From Argentina anserina (taxonomy: Eukaryota; Streptophyta; Magnoliopsida; Rosales; Rosaceae), in assembly GCF_933775445.1 (NCBI RefSeq), contig NW_026089428.1:1-64000 (forward strand): 64,000 bases of DNA, read 5' to 3'. The notes under the pieces are model-generated. The model was not told the origin of the DNA, searched no databases, and was given only the letters and a program-made list of their open reading frames with translations. Positions 60,472 to 64,000 of this stretch are shown piece after piece; within the stretch, counting starts at the first letter, position 1, and the number at the start of each line of letters is the position of its first letter. A program made the translations under genes and the position numbers.

Positions 60472-63400
60472 GTATCTTTTCATTTCTCGTTTGAGTATCT
60501 TTCTGTAAGGCTTCTGATGCGAGTTTCTATTGTATTTGAGAGTTTTCCAAGTGTGGGAGTGTGTTTCTTTCAAACTGAGTATCTTTACATCGTTTGCGTA
60601 TCTTTACTATTCCAATTGTGTATCTTTACATCGTTTGCGTATCTTTACTATTCCAATTGTGTATGTTTTCATTTCTCGTTTGAGTATCTTTTTGTAAGGC
60701 TTCTGATGCGAGTTTCTATTGTATTTGAGAGTTTGGCAAGTGTGGGAGTGTGTTTCTTTCAAACTGAGTATCTTTACATCGTTTGCGTATCTTTACTATT
60801 CCAATTGTGTATCTTTACATCGTTTGCGTATCTTTACTATTCCAATTGTGTATCTTTTCATTTCTCGTTTGAGTATCTTTCTGTAAGGCTTCTGATGCGA
60901 GTTTCTATTGTATTTGAGAGTTTTGCAAGTGTGGGAGTGTGTTTCTTTCAAACTGAGTATCTTTACATCGTTTGCGTATCTTTACTATTCCAATTGTGTA
61001 TCTTTTCATTTCTCGTTTGAGTATTTTTCTGTAAGGCTTTATAATGCGAGTTTCTATTGAATTTGAGAGTTTTGCAAGTGTGGGAGTGTGTTTCTTTCAA
61101 ACTGAGTATCTTTACATCGTTTGCGTATCTTTACTATTCCAATTGTGTATCTTTACATCGTTTGCGTATCTTTACTATTCCAATTGTGTATCTTTTCATT
61201 TCTCGTTTGAGTATCTTTCTGTAAGGCTTCTGATGCGAGTTTCTATTGAATTTGAGAGTTTTGCAAGTGTGGGAGTGTGTTTCTTTCAAACTGAGTATCT
61301 TTTCATTTCTCGTTTGAGTATCTTTCTGTAAGGCTTCTGATGCGAGTTTCTATTGTATTTGAGAGTTTTGCAAGTGTGGGAGTGTGTTTCTTTCAAACTG
61401 AGTATCTTTACATCGTTTGCGTATCTTTACTATTCCAATTGTGTATCTTTACATCGTTTGCGTATCTTTACTATTCCAATTGTGTATCTTTTCATTTCTC
61501 GTTTGAGTATCTTTCTGTAAGGCTTCTGATGCGAGTTTCTATTGTATTTGAGAGTTTTGCAAGTGTGGGAGTGTGTTTCTTTCAAACTGAGTATCTTTTC
61601 ATTTCTCGTTTGAGTATCTTTCTGTAAGGCTTCTGATGCGAGTTTCTATTGTATTTGAGAGTTTTGCAAGTGTGGGAGTGTGTTTCTTTGAAACTGAGTA
61701 TCTTTACATCGTTTGGGTATCTTTACTATTCCAATTGTGTATCTTTTCATTTCTCGTTTGAGTATCTTTCTGTAAGGCTTTCTGATGCGAGTTTCTATTG
61801 AATTTGAGAGTTTTGCAAGTGTGGGAGTGTGTTTCTTTCAAACTGAGTATCTTTACATCGTTTGCGTATCTTTACTATTCCAATTGTGTATCTTTACATC
61901 GTTTGCGTATCTTTACTATTCCAATTGTGTATCTTTTCATTTCTCGTTTGAGTATCTTTCTGTAAGGCTTCTGATGGGAGTTTCTATTGTATTTGAGAGT
62001 TTTGCAAGTGTGGGAGTGTGTTTCTTTCAAACTGAGTATCTTTACATCGTTTGCGTATCTTTACTATTCCAATTGTGTATCTTTTCATTTCTCGTTTGAG
62101 TATCTTTCTGTAAGGCTTTCTGATGCGAGTTTCTATTGAATTTGAGAGTTTTGCAAGTGTGGGAGTGTGTTTCTTTCAAACTGAGTATCTTTACATCGTT
62201 TGCGTATCTTTACTATTCCAATTGTGTATCTTTACATCGTTTGCGTATCTTTACTATTCCAATTGTGTATCTTTTCATTTCTCGTTTGAGTATCTTTCTG
62301 TAAGGCTTTCTAATGCGAGTTTCTATTGAATTTGAGAGTTTTGCAAGTGTGGGAGTGTGTTTCTTTCAAACTGAGTATCTTTACATCGTTTGCGTATCTT
62401 TACTATTCCAATTGTGATCTTTTCATTTCTCGTTTGAGTATCTTTCTGTAAGGCTTCTGATGCGAGTTTCTATTGTATTTGTGAGTTTTGCAAGTGTGGG
62501 AGTGTGTTTCTTTCAAACTGAGTATCTTTACATCGTTTGCGTATCTTTACTATTCCAATTCTGTATCTTTACATCGTTTGCGTATCTTTACTATTCCAAT
62601 TGTGTATCTTTACATCGTTTGCGTATCTTTACTATTCCAATTGTGTATCTTTTCATTTCTCGTTTGAGTATCTTTCTGTAAGGCTTCTGATGCGAGTTTC
62701 TATTGTATTTGAGAGTTTTGCAAGTGTGGGAGTGTGTTTCTTTCAAACTGAGTATCTTTACATCGTTTGCGTATCTTTAGTATTCCAATTGTGTATCTTT
62801 TCATTTCTCGTTTGAGTATCTTTCTGTAAGGCTTCTGATGCGAGTTTCTATTGTATTTGAGAGTTTTGCAAGTGTGGGAGTGTGTTTCTTTGAAACTGAG
62901 TATCTTTACATCGTTTGGGTATCTTTACTATTCCAATTGTGTATCTTTTCATTTCTCGTTTGAGTATCTTTCTGTAAGGCTTTCTGATGCGAGTTTCTAT
63001 TGAATTTGAGAGTTTTGCAAGTGTGGGAGTGTGTTTCTTTCAAACTGAGTATCTTTACATCGTTTGCGTATCTTTACTATTCCAATTGTGTATCTTTACA
63101 TCGTTTGCGTATCTTAACTATTCCTATTGTGTATCTTTACATCGTTTGCGTATCTTTACTATTCCAATTGTGTATCTTTTCATTTCTCGTTTGAGTATCT
63201 TTCTGTAAGGCTTCTGATGCTAGTTTCTATTGTATTTGAGAGTTTTGCAAGTGTGGGAGTGTGTTTCTTTCAAACTGAGTCTCTTTACATCGTTTGCGTA
63301 TCTTTACTATTCCAATTGTGTATCTTTTCATTTCTCGTTTGAGTATCTTTCTGTAAGGCTTCTGATGGGAGTTTCTATTGTATTTGAGAGTTTTGCAAGT

Positions 63401-64000
63401 GTGGGAGTGTGTTTCTTTCAAACTGAGTATCTTTACATCGTTTGCGTATCTTTACTATTCCAATTGTGTATCTTTTCATTTCTCGTTTGAGTATCTTTCT
63501 GTAAGGCTTCTGATGCGAGTTTCTACTGTATTTGAGAGTTTTGCAAGTGTGGGAGTGTGGTTCTTTCAAACAGAGTATCTTTACATCGTTTGCGTATCTT
63601 TACTATTCCAATTCTGTATCTTTACATCGTTTGCGTATCTTTACTATTCCAATTGTGATCTTTTCATTTCTCGTTTCAGTATCTTTCTGTAAGGCTTCTG
63701 ATGCGAGTTTCTATTGTATTTGAGAGTTTTGCAAGTGTGGGAGTGTGTTTCTTTCAAACTGAGTATCTTTACATCGTTTGCGTATCTTTACTATTCCAAT
63801 TGTGTATCTTTACATCGTTTGCGTATCTTTACTATTCCAATTGTGTATCTTTTCATTTCTCGTTTGAGTATCTTTCTGTAAGGCTTCTGATGCGAGTTTC
63901 TATTGTATTTGAGAGTTTTGCAAGTGTTGGAGTGTGGTTCTTTCAAACTGAGTATCTTTACATCGTTTGCGTATCTTTACTATTCCAATTGTGTATCTTT

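Larger units (their letters stand above)
58295..62681 (+). repeat. 2,214-bp higher-order repeat, two copies
   Basis: Copy 1 is 58295-60508 (2,214 bp) and copy 2 is 60509-62681 (2,173 bp). Shared markers are GAGTTTTCCAAG (58327 and 60541), GTGTATGTTTTC, GGCTTTATAATG, the 107-bp monomers, CTTTGAAACTG with TTTGGGTATC, and TTTGTGAGTTTTG with ATTCTGTATC. The 41-bp length difference is one extra hybrid module at 60431-60471 in copy 1. Small differences, such as GTGCGGGAG in copy 1 against GTGTGGGAG in copy 2, show the copies are not identical. Confidence 0.9.
31741..64000 (+). repeat. Satellite array, right segment
   Basis: This is the same satellite family, in the same orientation and register as the left segment; it resumes in mid-module immediately after the inserted element. 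It differs regionally. From about 36 to 57 kb there are 271-bp monomers with four 41-bp modules. Between 59 and 62 kb there are 107-bp monomers with none. Haplotypes rare or absent on the left become common here: GAGATTTTTGC, TTCACGTTTGAG, GTGAACTTTTC and CGTTTCAGTATC. The array runs off the right edge inside a monomer that begins at 63882. No genes, RNAs or other insertions were seen in it. Confidence 0.98.

Noticed and set aside
60274..61020. Long open frames in the array (up to 248 codons here; 212 codons at 7407, 10036, 11639 and 58168; 190 codons at 43891, 47163, 51174 and 56132)
   Set aside because: They translate the satellite itself. They stay open only across 189-bp monomers (a multiple of three) and close at 148-bp ones. 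The same peptide recurs in other frames, and many start at TTG rather than ATG.
1..64000. CRISPR array
   Set aside because: Repeats are regular, but there are no unique spacers and no cas genes; the units are contiguous satellite monomers.
1..64000. Telomeric repeat or ribosomal DNA
   Set aside because: No TTTAGGG-type tracts or rRNA-like GC-rich conserved sequence occur anywhere; the repeat is AT-rich and non-ribosomal.

Overview
This window is almost entirely one satellite DNA array. Two array segments (1-29700 and 31741-64000) are one homogeneous family, all in the same orientation, and a single 2,035-bp insertion (29701-31735) separates them. I find no protein-coding gene, RNA gene or CRISPR array. 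The open reading frames in the array are by-products of the repeat. The setting is a eukaryotic nuclear genome. A plant is most likely, because a long tandem satellite with higher-order structure is interrupted by an LTR-retrotransposon remnant with plant-like LTR layout. I cannot name the family or species from the sequence.

The satellite unit is modular. A 70-bp head (starting GGCTTCTGATG) is followed by a 41-bp module repeated n times and then by a 37-bp tail. The copy number n runs from 0 to 4, giving monomers of 107, 148, 189, 230 and 271 bp (1 bp shorter or longer with common indels). The 41-bp module and the tail are themselves built from 19-23-bp units that each begin GTATCTTT, so the satellite seems to have grown out of a roughly 20-bp minisatellite.

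Monomer lengths and diagnostic variants are ordered into higher-order repeats (HORs) that change along the window. From 0.2 to 6.7 kb there are about 3.6-kb units. From 6.0 to 10.5 kb there is a 2.63-kb repeat, and from 10.0 to 13.5 kb a 1.6/1.8-kb repeat. From 15.0 to 25.8 kb three consecutive units of 3,906, 3,529 and 3,381 bp differ by whole monomers. From 32.7 to 34.6 kb there is a 1,052-bp duplication, and from 36.6 to 40.9 kb a 3,027-bp repeat with a distant relative at 53.1 kb. From 43.1 to 52.3 kb a 754-bp four-monomer HOR is nested in 3.3-4.0-kb units. From 56.6 to 58.3 kb there is an 862-bp duplication, and from 58.3 to 62.7 kb a 2,214-bp duplication. The 230-bp monomers mark the left half, 271-bp monomers mark 36-57 kb, and 107-bp monomers appear only at 59-62 kb.

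The insertion has the hallmarks of a solo LTR: TG...CA ends within the inverted hexamers TGATAG/CTATCA, a perfect 5-bp target-site duplication (TGTAT), and no direct repeat of its own ends. Removing it together with one TGTAT restores an intact 230-bp monomer. A TATA-like box on the minus strand near its middle suggests the LTR lies in reverse orientation. A centromeric or pericentromeric array is plausible, because the 148-bp unit is about one nucleosome core, but nothing in the sequence proves it.
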